NCBI GenBank assembly: GCA_019915135.1
Contig: JAHLMK010000012.1
Location: forward strand, 496,001 to 560,000
Direction of reading: 5' to 3'
Length of the DNA: 64,000 nucleotides
Source of the DNA: Strobilurus pachycystidiatus
Lineage: Eukaryota > Basidiomycota > Agaricomycetes > Agaricales > Physalacriaceae
Shown here: in pieces, positions 8,623-19,921 of the stretch
Position numbering within the stretch: the first letter of the stretch is position 1
How the letters are laid out: every line of letters begins with the position of its first letter
Program-made: the position numbers and the translations under genes
The notes under the pieces: generated by a model
The model's input: the letters and a program-made list of their open reading frames with translations, nothing else
What the model was told of the DNA's origin: nothing
Database searches by the model: none

Positions 8623-11600
8623 GCGCGACCCAGTCCTTCTGATCTGGAGCAATACATTGACGGAGCATCTGACTAACAGTTCGGTTCGCTCTTTCAGTCA
8701 GTCCGTCGGTCTCAGGATGATACGCGCTCGACATCTTGAGCTTTGTTCCGATAAGTTTATGTAGGTGAGTCCAGAATGTACTCGTAAATAAGACGTCGCG
8801 ATTGCTAACGATGGCCTTAGGAAGTCCATGATGTTTGTAGACTTCCGCGAACACGAGCTCGGCAACATCGCGAGCCTTGTAATTGATCCTTCCAGGTACG
8901 AGATGTACCATTCCCGTTAAGTGGTCAATGATAACGACTAACGAATTGTAGTTGCCATCGCGATTCGATGATACGGGCAGCGGTCCCATGAAATCGATTC
9001 CAATCACGTCCCATGGCCGAGCAGGTGGACCAAGTGGGTGCAGCAGACCAAATGGCCGTTGATTACTAGGCTTGGTCTTGCTGCACGTCGTGCACGTCTT
9101 ACAGTACGTGTCAACATCTTTGACCATGGTCTTCCACCAGACATGGTCACGGAGATATGTCAGTGTCTTCTGTGAACCGAGGTGAGCCAACAGTGAATGT
9201 GCTTCATCGATTACGAGTTCTCTAACACTTCGTCCGTTCACAGTTACGTTCGGAATACACAGAAGTTTCTTTTCGGATGTCTGCAAGTACACGAGCCCGT
9301 CAACAGCCTCAAAGTTACGATACTTGTTGGGCTTCTCGAGCACGGCCTTGAACGCTGGATCCGACGCGTAACAATTACAAATTTCGCTTTCTAAGTCGAT
9401 TCTGGCGCGCCCTCCAGACAGAACATTCAACAAAGGGTCTCCATTCTCCACAGGTTCCTGTGGATCAGTCTGTGTTGTCGTTGCCTGTTCAGGTAAGGTT
9501 GCAGGTCCCTGTGTATCTCTACTATCCTGAGTCTCGCTTACAGGTATTGCTTCCGGTTGCTCTTCTGCATTTGGTGTGCTGGTCTCGTGGTTCTGAGACC
9601 TTTCCTTTGTGAGTGCATTTTTGAGTGCAGAACTCGGCGTGAATTTACTAATCTCTGTTGTGGCAGAAGTTCTGTTGATACCCTCGCCCTCCTTTCGTTC
9701 TTTTGGGCCTAAGAGGACGAAACGATTACGCATGCGCTTTGCAAACTGTGCGCTGGTCTCAGGCTTATCGGGATTGGCGGCCCTTAACGCCACCAAAGTC
9801 AGTTCCTCCGTCTCATTAATGAGTTTCGTTTCATTAATCAGTACGGCATCAGAGTCTAATAGACGTGATTCTGCCTCAAGACCGACTATCACGGGCGTAT
9901 CATTCGGTGAGTCTTCGTCAACAATATTATGATATGTGTATTCACTGGACGCGCGTACAGTTCCTGGCGCGTCATTCGAGTATATGCGCGATAACGCGTC
10001 TGCTACAATGTTGGATTCACCAGGTTTGTACTTCACAGTGAAGTCAAAACCGCCAATCTTCTCGATCCAACGCGCCTGCCGTCCTTGGATGTCATCATCA
10101 AGTTTCTTTGTGGCAAGATACACGAGAGCTTTGTGGTCAGTGATCCATGTGAATCTGGCACCCTGTAGGATATCGCGGTGCCGTAGCATTGTTTCGACTC
10201 CGGCTAACATTTCAATTTCAGTTACTGTATAGTTCTGCTGAGCGGAGTTGAGCTTCGCAGAATAGAAAGCAGCGATATGAGCCTTCCGCCAATCGTCACC
10301 TTGACAGATGAAACCGGCAACGCCGGTACTACATCCGTCGGTTACCATCCATATTGGTGGCGCATTCGGTGAGTAGTCTAACGGTTTTTGCTTGTGGTTA
10401 CGCGCCCGCTCAATACACTTCTTGATATCTTGGAAGGCACGCTGTTCAGTGTAACCCCAGCGAAACGGAACTGTGTCGCCTGTGATTGCGCTTAGGATGC
10501 CCATAGGTATCCGAACATCACCGGCATTGTCAGCAAGGTACCCTACGGATCCTAGGAACCCGCGAAGTAAGTCTCTATTCGTGGGTGTAGGCCATTTCAT
10601 GACTGAATCTACTTTGTCAGGATCCATCCGGATGCCGTCCTTGTTGATGACGCGGCCCAGAATTTTCAGCTCTTTGGCAAGGAAGAAGACTTTGTGTTCT
10701 CCAAGGTAGAATTTCTCCTTTCGAAGAACATCAATACATGTTTTAACATGCTGTATGTGCTCTTCCAGTGTGTCTGAATAGATGATAATGTCATCGAGAT
10801 ATACATCCATGAACCGTCCGATATAAGGTGAGAAAATATGATTCATCAGTGCTTGGAAGGTAGCGGGTGCATTGCAGTCACCCTGCTGCATTACGAAACT
10901 AACCATATTTCCATCGGGCGTAGATACAGTCGTTCTATCGACATGTTCCGGTGCGACGCGAACCTGCTCGTACGCGTCACTGCTATCCATCAATGACCGG
11001 TACTTGCAGCGCGCCACTCGGCGAAGAATTCCTTCGATCACGGGCATCGGCGAGGCCATCTTCTGCGTATTCGCATTTCGTGCACGGAGGTCTACGACGA
11101 CTCGGAGTTTGGACTTGTCACTTGCTTTCGGAATCAAGAGCATCAGGACCGTGTTCGTTGCATTGGTCATCTTCCAACGCCCGGATTTGATGTATGCGTC
11201 TCGTTTTGACGCCCATTCCCCTCGAAACTTTTCTGGACATCGAGACGGACGCCAAGGCAGGATCAGAGACTCGTCAATCAACGGGATCGTGTGGTTGATT
11301 GCGCGGAGTGGAGGCAACGGAGTCTGGTGAGCCTTCAGGAATAGTGGACGTGCGTACTCCACTAACTCCTTCCGGTACTCATCTAATCCTGCTTCGTAGA
11401 GGATTGTTGCTCGCGAGGCGAGCTGAGTGACCGCCGGACCTATGATCGGTAAGCTCTTCTTGCTACCTACAATAACCTTGGCTTCATTGAAACCAACCGT
11501 CACAGCATGTTGGAACGTGAACGGAGTACCGAGAATCACATCGTAGTTCGAGATGTTGGCTACATCAAAGTATCGTCTCTCATTGATTCCTTGGTACCGA

Positions 11601-14600
11601 AACTGAACCGTCGTTCCGTAGTTAACCTTGGATCTCGATCCTTGAACGGCTAACTGCAATGGTATAGGTGTTGTTAGTTCTTGCTTAACAACCTTGAGCT
11701 GATCAGCTGCTGTTGTTGACAGGAAGTCCGCCATAGATCCAGTGTCTATCAGTGCGCGAACGGGTTCATCATTTACATGGCAATGTATCACCAGGGTCTT
11801 CGGGATCTTTTGACCTACATCTTTCACGTTGGACGCATTTCGCTGTACTGCAGGTACGAGATGTCTCGGGATTTGCGTTCCCGAAACGACAATCTCCGTG
11901 ATTTCATTCTGACCCTCATCATTTACAGATTCGTTGTCAATTTGAGGCTCTGGTCCGTCTGGTGTGTTATCACGCAGCGCACGACCGGTTGCTGGCAAGT
12001 CCAGCCACATGTCTTCACGGAACTGGACTTCCCAGTCAAGGTATCCAAACATGGGTAAGTCATGCTCTTCTTCTATTTCCGAGAAGAAGTCATGAACCCA
12101 GTCTAGACGACGCCAGGCCTTCGCAATCTGAACTCGATACCATCGTGCAAGATCAAACCTCGGATCCTTCATCAGGTGAACCTCGAGCCGCGCAACAAAA
12201 CCAAGATGATTATCCATGATCTCGAAGTACTCACTGTCCCACCAGGAACGCCGGATATCAAAACGCTTCACGTTTGGCTTATATGGAGCTGCCCAGTCGG
12301 CGATGTACGGCTGGTGTTGTATCAGCAAGTCCTCGATGGCATCAATGAACACGTCGCCCATTTGCCCGGTACCGATCCAGGCATCCCGATCAGGCCAACG
12401 ATAGTAAGGCTGTTCATTGTATATTCCTCGTTCATGTGCATACCATTGAGTGATACAGAAGTCGGGATTCTCGAGCCATGAGCTCAAGATCTCGAGCTCC
12501 CAGGGTTGCGAGGCGTCATTATAATAGGAATCCATTATGACATGGTGAGTCTCCGATGTTCTGTATACCAGGAAGCGGTCATAATCAATCTTAGACTCTG
12601 TACGGACCTCTCCCGGATACGGTGCACCGATGCACAAATGGTACTCGGCCGTGTTGGCCAGCAAGTCTCCTATAGCACGCGGAGGTGGGTCACTTTCTAG
12701 TCCAAACCTCGGAATGTTGAACCGCTTGTATCTCCAGATTCCTCGACGCGCTTCTCGCGATGGACGATCCCTTGTGATGTACCCAAAGTACCCACTTGGG
12801 TCTGGTGATATCGGACGATCTGGAACATCCGGGACTAGATGCGGCGCATTTGCCGAAGTACTGAATATCCGTAGGCACTCGGGCATCTCAGACTCGGCCT
12901 CAGAGCGTTCCTCGCTGGCTTTGTCTTCCACCGATTCAATTTCGGCTTCATCGTCACTATCGGATGCATCTGCAAGCTCGGGCAAGTCTGAGTACAACTC
13001 CGGATCGTCATCATCAGTTGACGACTCGTCTTCAGGTTCAGCCACGACTTCATGCTCTGAACCATCTTGGAACCGGTAAATCTTTTCATATTCTTCAGCT
13101 AGATCTACATAGAGCTGATCCCGATCTAGGTACTTCTCCAGAATACAACGAACTTCAGGATACTCCGATGGTAGGGTACCTCTCGTGCTTCGGGACTTTG
13201 CCGAGTCATCGTTGGCGATATCCTCCTCAGTGATGCGCGAGAGAATTACAATCAGAGTGTCCGAGGTAAGCGTTCTAAGAAATTCAACCGGACAATCGGG
13301 CTCACCTTCAACTCGAAGGTTTAGGTTCCTTGTGATGATTTCCGACAGATCCGTGCCATGCTGTTGCATGAAAGACTGAACTGGCGCCCAGCAGGATGTT
13401 TCTTTAGCCGAGACATAGCTCCAATCAAGGAACATCAAGAGGAATTGGAAGTACTCGGATAACGACATCTCCTGGAGGTCAATTGCGTCCATTCCTCCGT
13501 CATTGACTACTAATGAAGGATCTTCCAGGAACAAATTATCATCGAGCCGAACAGAGGACACTGCGATAGCGTTAGACGACTTGGACATCTTCCGTAGTCC
13601 CTCCATATCAAACTGAACACCGGAGATCTGAATACCGGGAGGTTTGTTACTGCCCTTGGCGCCGCTGACGAACTTTCCTTTAGGACATTGTCTTGCCATA
13701 TGGCCGGGCTCCTTGCAGCGGAAACACTTCCCTGCTGCCCTTAACTCTTCCTTTTCTTTTTCAGAGAGCTCGGTTCGTGGCGGCGAGGGTGACGGCTTGG
13801 AGGCATTACCGGAACTTCTAGAGTTTGACCCGGTATGTTTCTCAAACCGGCCGTTCTTATTTCGAGACTTATTAAAGCCTTTAGATTTGTGAGACTGCCT
13901 GTTTGATTCTGTATTGCCATGACGGTGTGTGTCCGAATTCCGCTTGGGTGTCACTTCATGTACTGAGATGACCTTTTCTTTCTTCTTTCCAGATGAAGGT
14001 GCGGTTACGTTCTCGATGAGTTCAAGCAATTCGGCCGTCCGTTCGACCTCGGAATACAAGGACAACTCGGGATTCAACTCCTTTCGCCACAAGCCAGCCT
14101 GTATGTTCTTGTTCAGGCCGGACCAGAGCTTGTGGACCTTCTCGCGTTCATCGAGTATGCCCACGGTGTTGAATAGTTCTCGGAGCTCGCCTGTGAACTG
14201 GCGTACCATCTTCTTGTTCTGAAAGGTACGTTTCAATTTCTGTCGTTGATCCAGACGGAACGTTAACGGGAAGCAGTAATTGTATAGTTCGGTGAAGAAT
14301 TCACGAAGACGCCATTCCTTCAGAGCATCCGATATGGTAGACACGTAGAAATCTTGTGCCGTACCAGTCAAGAAATGCGAGAGTTTCAGTACGCGATTCT
14401 TCTTCAGAACGTTCCCGTCTCGGACATAAGCAGTCGCGTCTGTCAAGAACTTCATGAACACACGTAAGTCCGCTACACCATTATATTTCTCAGGTGGATC
14501 TGGCTTCAGGAGCGGCCGACGATGATGGCTCTTCCTTCTGGACTGTGAATGCTTCTTGGATCTATGACTGCTTTTCTTACGGTGATGTTTTCGACTGTGT

Positions 14601-15961
14601 TCCCTATGTCGATGGACCGTTGAGTCCGAACTCGAACTGGAGCTGTCAGATGGCGAGGACAAGGAACTTGAACTTGAACTTGGAGTGCTTGGACTCGAAC
14701 TTGACGAGCTCGAGCTCGAGGTCGTGGATGAACTATCCGAGGACACTGACTCTGAATCTGAGTCATTATCACTCTCCACTACTGGTGGCTTGTGAGGCGG
14801 ACGCGGCGGCTTCTGGTTAGATCCAGATGCATCGATCTTTAGCATACGGCCAAGGTGACTTCCGGGAGCGATCTGATTAGCAGGGGCCAAAGGTACCGTG
14901 TTGTGCTTCTCAGTGACCGGTCCTTTCTTGGGCGCCTTGGACCGCTTCTGACGATCGTGAACGACGTTGCTTATATGAGCTTCAACCTGGCCTGTGATGG
15001 GCTCGGACGTGTCGCGTCTCGAGTGCTTGGTCTTTTTCTTAGACCTGTGCTTCCTATGCTTAGGTGGTCTGCGTTCATTGCTGCTAATATCAACAGATGA
15101 GACTTCAATATCCTGGATGACATTACCGTCATTGTCTGACTGTTCTGCTGCTAGCTCCTGTGCCTTCTTGAAGGAGGCAAATGCAGCTCTCTGTGCGTCA
15201 AGATCGAGATCTGCCATGTCTATGTTGGCGGCACCCCAGTTGCGAGGGTCGACGCCCTTGCCCTTGTCTCGAGACGGTCCTGCTTCAGGTTCTCGGGACG
15301 GTACCGCGTTTGTGGACTTACGCACAGCTGGTTTCTCAGGCACGACGGCCTTAGACTTCTTGACTGGTGGTTCCTGCGCACTAGTCTCTGGCGCAGGTTC
15401 CTTCTCAGACAGATCGGGCTCGTCGTCACTATCCGACGCGCTTTCAACAGTAACAACGCGCCTAGCGCGCTGCTTGATCTTGTCTTGCTGTTCCGGGGAC
15501 AAACTAGCCTCGGCTTCTTGGACGGCAGTTTCTTGTTCTGCATCCAATACACTATATCTATTCTCATTAGACATAGATGGCAACAGTACACGGTCTCTAA
15601 CTAGAGATGTACGTGGACTATCACGAGAACGACGGTGAGGACTTTGCCTAGTCACCGAGGTCCAAGGACGATGATCGTCATCATCGTCCGCGATGATTTC
15701 TCCATCATCAAAACTATAGCTCCCGTCGAGCAGACTTCGTGAGCTCAGGGGAGCGGAGACGTCGCCACTTTTGTGTCCCTGCTGATCCATCGTCTGGCTC
15801 TCGGACTTGAGGTCCGGGTCAGATTGGAACCGAGGCTGAGCATCCTGGAAGGATTCCGGGAAGCCAGCGCTTTCCTGTTTGGGGGTTTCAGCAACATACA
15901 CGAGAGGTGACGACTCACCTTTAGCCTTTGCACGGCTACTCCGGAGGGTTCTGGTAGACAT

Positions 15962-16440
15962 AACGTTATTGGGTTGGGGAGGAGGAGGAGGAGAGGAGGA
16001 GGTTGTTTCGAGTTATAGAGGTAAGCAGACAGTTAGTAATCGCCTCGGAGTGTCCTGGTTGATCAGACCCGGGGTGTCCAGTGGCGAGTGTATAGATAGG
16101 TAGTCGAAGAAAGTTGTTCCGCGACCAATCAAAAATATGTGGGCTTGGCGTGACTGAGGTACACGGCAAGTTCCACGCGGGAAGATAAGATGAGAGTTTC
16201 GTTCAAAGCTGATTGGGATGGGTTGTAAATTGTGTAGCTACTTTACACGAAGTCTGTAACTTATATACTGGTAAGCTAACAAGGCTGTGTATGTAGTAGA
16301 GTCAGATTAATGATGTCTGGAATAACATAGAAGAAAACAGAAGATACTAGAGTCCCGTATTGACTCGTCGGGCAGTGACGAGAGGCGGTGCTACAAGATA
16401 ACGCTTGGTCCGTGTGACGAGAAGTAACCTATTCGCTACA
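15962..16440 (-). repeat. 5' LTR plus leader of copy B
   Basis: This matches 4646-5124 with one difference noticed (C at 16434 versus T at 5118). It begins TGTAGC on the minus strand at 16440 and abuts coding sequence of the interrupted Zn2Cys6 gene. Leader DNA before the gag ATG at 15961 is pyrimidine-rich on the minus strand (CCTCCTCCTCC type). Confidence 0.8.
16260..16267 (-). promoter_or_regulatory. Putative TATA box of the copy B 5' LTR
   Basis: TATATAAG on the minus strand, same position in the LTR as at 4944-4951. It is expected to drive gag-pol transcription of copy B. Confidence 0.5.
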
Positions 16441-17497
16441 CCAACGCACAGACAAGGAGAGTGATTATCGCGAAACGACGATCACAGAGGTGAAATCCAG
16501 AAGCGACGTCGCGTCGGAATGTCGGCTCATGCAATACAGGTAGTTGTCGGTGTATCGAAGAGAAATACAGGTCAATGAGCTCGGACAGTAAGCGAGGCTC
16601 CGGAAACCTGAATGAATGATGGTGCGTTATAGTTGCGAGCTCCCACTTGTAGAAGACCATGAGAAAGATCAACAATCAAAAAAAAGAGAGTAATACCGGG
16701 CGCAAAGACCAATCGTCGCCTTTTTTTGGTTCAGTTGTTAGGCCCCGCATCTGGAGCACCTTGCGCATGAAGTATAAGGTACTTGATGGGCCGAAGTGAT
16801 AGTCGTGAGCGCCGTGCTGGCAAAGGTCAAGCTTCCTGAGATGTGCCATTACATCCAAGTATTCCACGTCGGCTGCATCATCAATGCCGTCTCCACTGTC
16901 ATGACGTGGTGGCGCCGGTGTGTCTTCTACAGCTTCGACTTGAACTTGTTCTAGACGCGTCTGTTGGGAGCGCGTGTCAGCTTGTAAGCATAAGAGATGC
17001 TTCAATTCCACGTACTTGTTCTATGATTGCCTGTAAGTTGGCAACGCGTTCTTCGAGCTCTGAGACATGACTAGATGATCAGATCTGACTTGAATGAGAT
17101 TGAAATTGCAGAAAGGCATCAAGCCACGCACGCGGCCGTGTTGCGCTTCTATGCTCACGTCAATGCAAACATCAGCAAGGATCTACAAGTAGTACCGACC
17201 CGTGGAGGTTGGCGGACGCACTGTATCCCGTGCGTACGACAGTTGGTGCAGAAATCATCAGGCATGGTAGCCCTGTCACCTGTCTGTTTATCAGAAAGTC
17301 CAAGGGCAAAGATTGTGGAGACAAATTAACATTTTACTGAGAGGCATCCGATGAGCGTGCATTCAAAGCGCGTTGAGTTTCTCACCCTTTCTTTTCTTGC
17401 AGGTGTTACATGATCCGAAAGTACGTTTTGACTTGACTGGCCCGCCATTTGGATCTGGGCCGCGTTCATTAAAGCTCCCGTCTTTGTCAGATGACAT
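16441..17497 (-). pseudogene. Zn2Cys6 transcription factor, truncated by the retrotransposon
   Basis: This is a paralogue of the gene at 22977-25707. The start ATG is at 17497 (MSSDKDG). Deduced exons are 17497-17386, 17336-17331 (6 nt), 17279-17200, 17148-17132 (17 nt), 17070-17016, 16960-16697 and 16645-16441. The spliced zinc cluster is C-x2-C-x6-C-x9-C-x2-C-x6-C. The third cysteine codon is completed only by the 6-nt exon. A basic linker, a SELEERVANLQ-type heptad stretch and the start of a fungal-specific transcription factor domain (LIDLYF, HEPTF) follow. Coding stops at the LTR edge after the LLVCAL segment, where the paralogue continues. The rest of the gene, if it survives, lies left of copy A outside the window. 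A truncated protein with a DNA-binding domain but no effector domain is conceivable. Confidence 0.8.
17331..17336 (-). other. 6-nt microexon of the truncated Zn2Cys6 gene
   Basis: The minus strand reads TAAAAT between introns of 49 nt (17385-17337, GTGAGA...CTCAG) and 51 nt (17330-17280, GTTAAT...GACAG). Both introns have a branch-like CTCAT or CTGAT. Splicing gives the residues KVKCD, supplying the third zinc ligand at the canonical six-residue spacing. The corresponding exon in the paralogue is 25536-25541. Confidence 0.72.
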
Positions 17498-17883
17498 TTT
17501 GTTCGCCGTCTAGCCGCCAGTATTATGTCGATACAAAAGGCGAGGTTGTGGATGGAGGCAACGCCGGTTCTGCTAAAGTCACCGAGATGATCCAAAATTT
17601 TCCAATTGGAAGAACGTGACGTCGGCAGCTATCGGCACTCTGGCACTGCCGCATCGTGCCGATGCCATCGCCAGCTTCAACCACAACAACAATATTGGCC
17701 ACACCGTATTCTTCTGAGATCCGTACGACTGAAGACACGGCATACATACTATCACTACAATACATCTTGGAGGACTCGGGAGCTTAAATTTAATGTGGCG
17801 CGTACTAGACCCAGCTGTCACGCGGCCATGTGGCTCAACATTCTCTCTCTTTGCGCACCATGTGTCCCGCACGCTCTCTTTGA
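17498..17883. other. Intergenic, probable divergent promoter region
   Basis: This lies between the minus-strand Zn2Cys6 start and the plus-strand MYND relic. No convincing open frame, repeat or RNA gene was seen. Confidence 0.4.
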
Positions 17884-19921
17884 CTCCGAGCCAAAGCTGC
17901 TCTCCTCAGATTGCCTGCCAAATCGAAAGCGACGCCTACCGATGACGTCCTAGAGGGACTCAAGGTGATTTCAATACCTCGAATGGTTCCTTCTCGTCTA
18001 AATGCGCGTGTCTACATAGTGCAAAGCTCGGCAAGCCTCGAGCTCTGGACGAGGTGCCATCAAGAATTTGATCGAACTTATAAGCAAGAACCCGCCGCTC
18101 TCTCCCCATCTTTGTGAAATCATCGAATACTGGTCCAAACGGGATATCCCCTTGCACGATGAAGACTCGTTGAACATGATCAGCTCTTGCTTGCGGTGGT
18201 TTTGCTTAGGGACGCGTCCTCACCGGACCGAAAAGGAGCTCGGAACGGCTAGAGAAACATGGCCGGTGGTACAAGCCTTTCTCTGCCATTTTGTGGAGGC
18301 GTTCACGCAGGTCTCGCAACGTCCTTCTGATGTGCCCGTACGCGTCTTTGAACAAGTACGAGACATCTTCAGTAATTCCAACCAAATTGAGCGCTGGTCG
18401 GCCAAGTCACTCGGTGATATGATAGACCTCGTACCAGGCTCAACAAGAGTTCCATGTCTTATAGAGCCGATGCTCAAAGCTTGGATTCACGCCGCTAGTA
18501 TCGCCGAACTCTATGACGTCTTTGTCGAAATATCCCGGTTCCTCCGGATGTCCGCCTCAGATTACGAGAAAGAGGGCTCGCCCGCCTTCCTCCTTGCTCG
18601 AGAGATGTGGGAATCTTTTCCCGACGAAACTATCATCTCATGCCTCAGAACTCTCCTATCGCAACATACGTCTAACTTTGAGTATTCCCTCGAATTCCTC
18701 CTCACCATCAGCCGCATTTCTCCCAAGATTTCTCACATCCTTATCACCCATCGAGTTTTATATTGGATGTGCGCCTTGTTACCCCAACTTGTCTTGAACT
18801 CAGGGTGCAACGCCGGATGCTGCATGGCGACCCCTTTGCTTTTTCTGGACTACATCGGCTTCCTCTTGCAGGGCGGCCAGCGATGGATTGCGCAGGCTCT
18901 TCGATATCGCTTGATTCCCTCTCTTCTCCAATGGTGCTGCACATTGACCTCCGCATCGTTCTTTGAAAAGGCTTCGGACATTTTGGCAAAGATCTCGGAG
19001 TTTGTCGTACATCCTGCCATATTCCGCCTGGTCGCAGCTTCCTTTGCGTTGATTCCGCGTCTTGTTTAACTCAGCTCCGCCTTGCCCGCTTTCCAGCCCG
19101 CCTTGGAGTCACTCCTCGCTGAAATGGAGTCCGTCAGTTGCTTCATAGCTAACCTTGACCTCGGTGACTTTTGGCGCTGTGCCCTCATTGAAGTTCGACG
19201 CCTTCTTTCCACTTCTAAGCTTGCCGCTGATTACTGTTTATGCAGTGTTCTCGCCAAGGCGCATCAAAGCGTTGCTCTGGCTGTCAGATAGCGGTTTACT
19301 GCTCTTGTAAGTGTCAGAGGTTGGATTGGGAAGAACACCGGTCAAATTATTCTGAAGACACTGCGAAGCGCCTGCGTATGTTGCTCTTACCGTGCCTATT
19401 TCCAAACCTGAGAAATTATCCAGGCGGAGAGTGTGTTCCTTTGGGTGACAAGCACTGGGAATTGCGCTACTTCCGGGCTCTCGTTGAGCATCAATATGGC
19501 GATGAACTCTGTCATAAGGATTTTGTCAAGCGAGGAGAGAAGGCCCTAGGAGCGACTTCCGGAGCAAGCTTGGAAGACTCAATGTACTTTGTCGACTACA
19601 CACTCGTCCCAAGAAGGCGGGACGTCACAGTGGCGGAGGGAGGCGAAGGAAATTGCGGATGTGTCTTATCTGTGCATTACAGGATGCCTTGGGCTACAGA
19701 GGGTAGCTCTTGGGATGTCGCAATCTGTCGCCGCCGGCCGTGTCAGTGCGCCGATGACAGAAACTCAGACGGAGCACCCGCTGCCTGCTGAATCTTCGGA
19801 ACGTGAACGCGCTGAATGTATTGACTTGGGATACTTAGATGACGATGCAGTGACATTGTACAGAACATCAATACTACCCAATACTTTACTTTCCTCTATC
19901 TGCCAGGTCCCGTATTATTGA
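17884..19921 (+). pseudogene. MYND-type zinc finger gene, decayed
   Basis: The segments resemble the large Agaricomycete MYND-finger family: an N-terminal helical region (the frame at about 18021-19066, preceded by a short exon at about 17884-17960), a MYND finger at about 19249-19350 (KRCSGC...YCS..CQ..DW..H), and a C-terminal part. Signs of decay are no in-frame ATG for the first exon, an in-frame TAA at 19067 with homologous-looking sequence continuing after it, the first CxxC pair not in frame with the rest of the finger, a Tyr where the last MYND cysteine is expected (HRSNY), and a frame change near 19640. Some breaks could be unrecognised introns. For example, 19010-19077 could be one, with acceptor CTCAG. 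The family is recognised; loss of function is inferred. Confidence 0.6.

Larger units (their letters stand above)
5162..15961 (-). pseudogene. Gag-Pol polyprotein of copy B, interrupted by two nested elements
   Basis: One long frame (15961-8534) runs into the nested element at 8161-8622 and ends in its sequence. The frame resumes at about 8150-6614, is interrupted again at 5451-6613, and ends at the stop at 5162. Subtracting each insert with one 8-bp duplication (470 and 1171 bp) leaves the three pieces in one frame of about 3053 codons. Order: capsid-like region 490-650; CCHC knuckle near 745; unknown acidic, Trp-rich region 800-1370; protease ALIDTGS near 1403; RT with YLDD near 1720; RNase H with first Asp near 1870; integrase HHCC at 2250-2300; and a catalytic D-D-E near 2321, 2389 and 2424 (about 35 residues between the last two). 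A chromodomain-like segment lies at about 7490-7640 and is followed by an unusually long tail. There is no gag/pol frameshift. Confidence 0.9.
5125..16440 (-). mobile_element. Ty3/gypsy chromodomain retrotransposon copy B
   Basis: The element reads right to left: LTR/leader (16440-15962), gag-pol (15961-5162), then a 37-bp tail to the shared LTR at 5124. Its right edge cuts into a Zn2Cys6 regulator gene at 16440/16441. The candidate 5-bp target duplication (ccaac, 16441-16445) can only be tested outside the window. Protease, reverse transcriptase, RNase H, integrase and chromodomain occur in Ty3/gypsy order. Two hAT-like elements (5451-6613 and 8161-8622) are nested in pol, so this copy is probably not autonomous as it stands. 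It could still be mobilised if copy A or another relative supplies protein. Confidence 0.92.
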
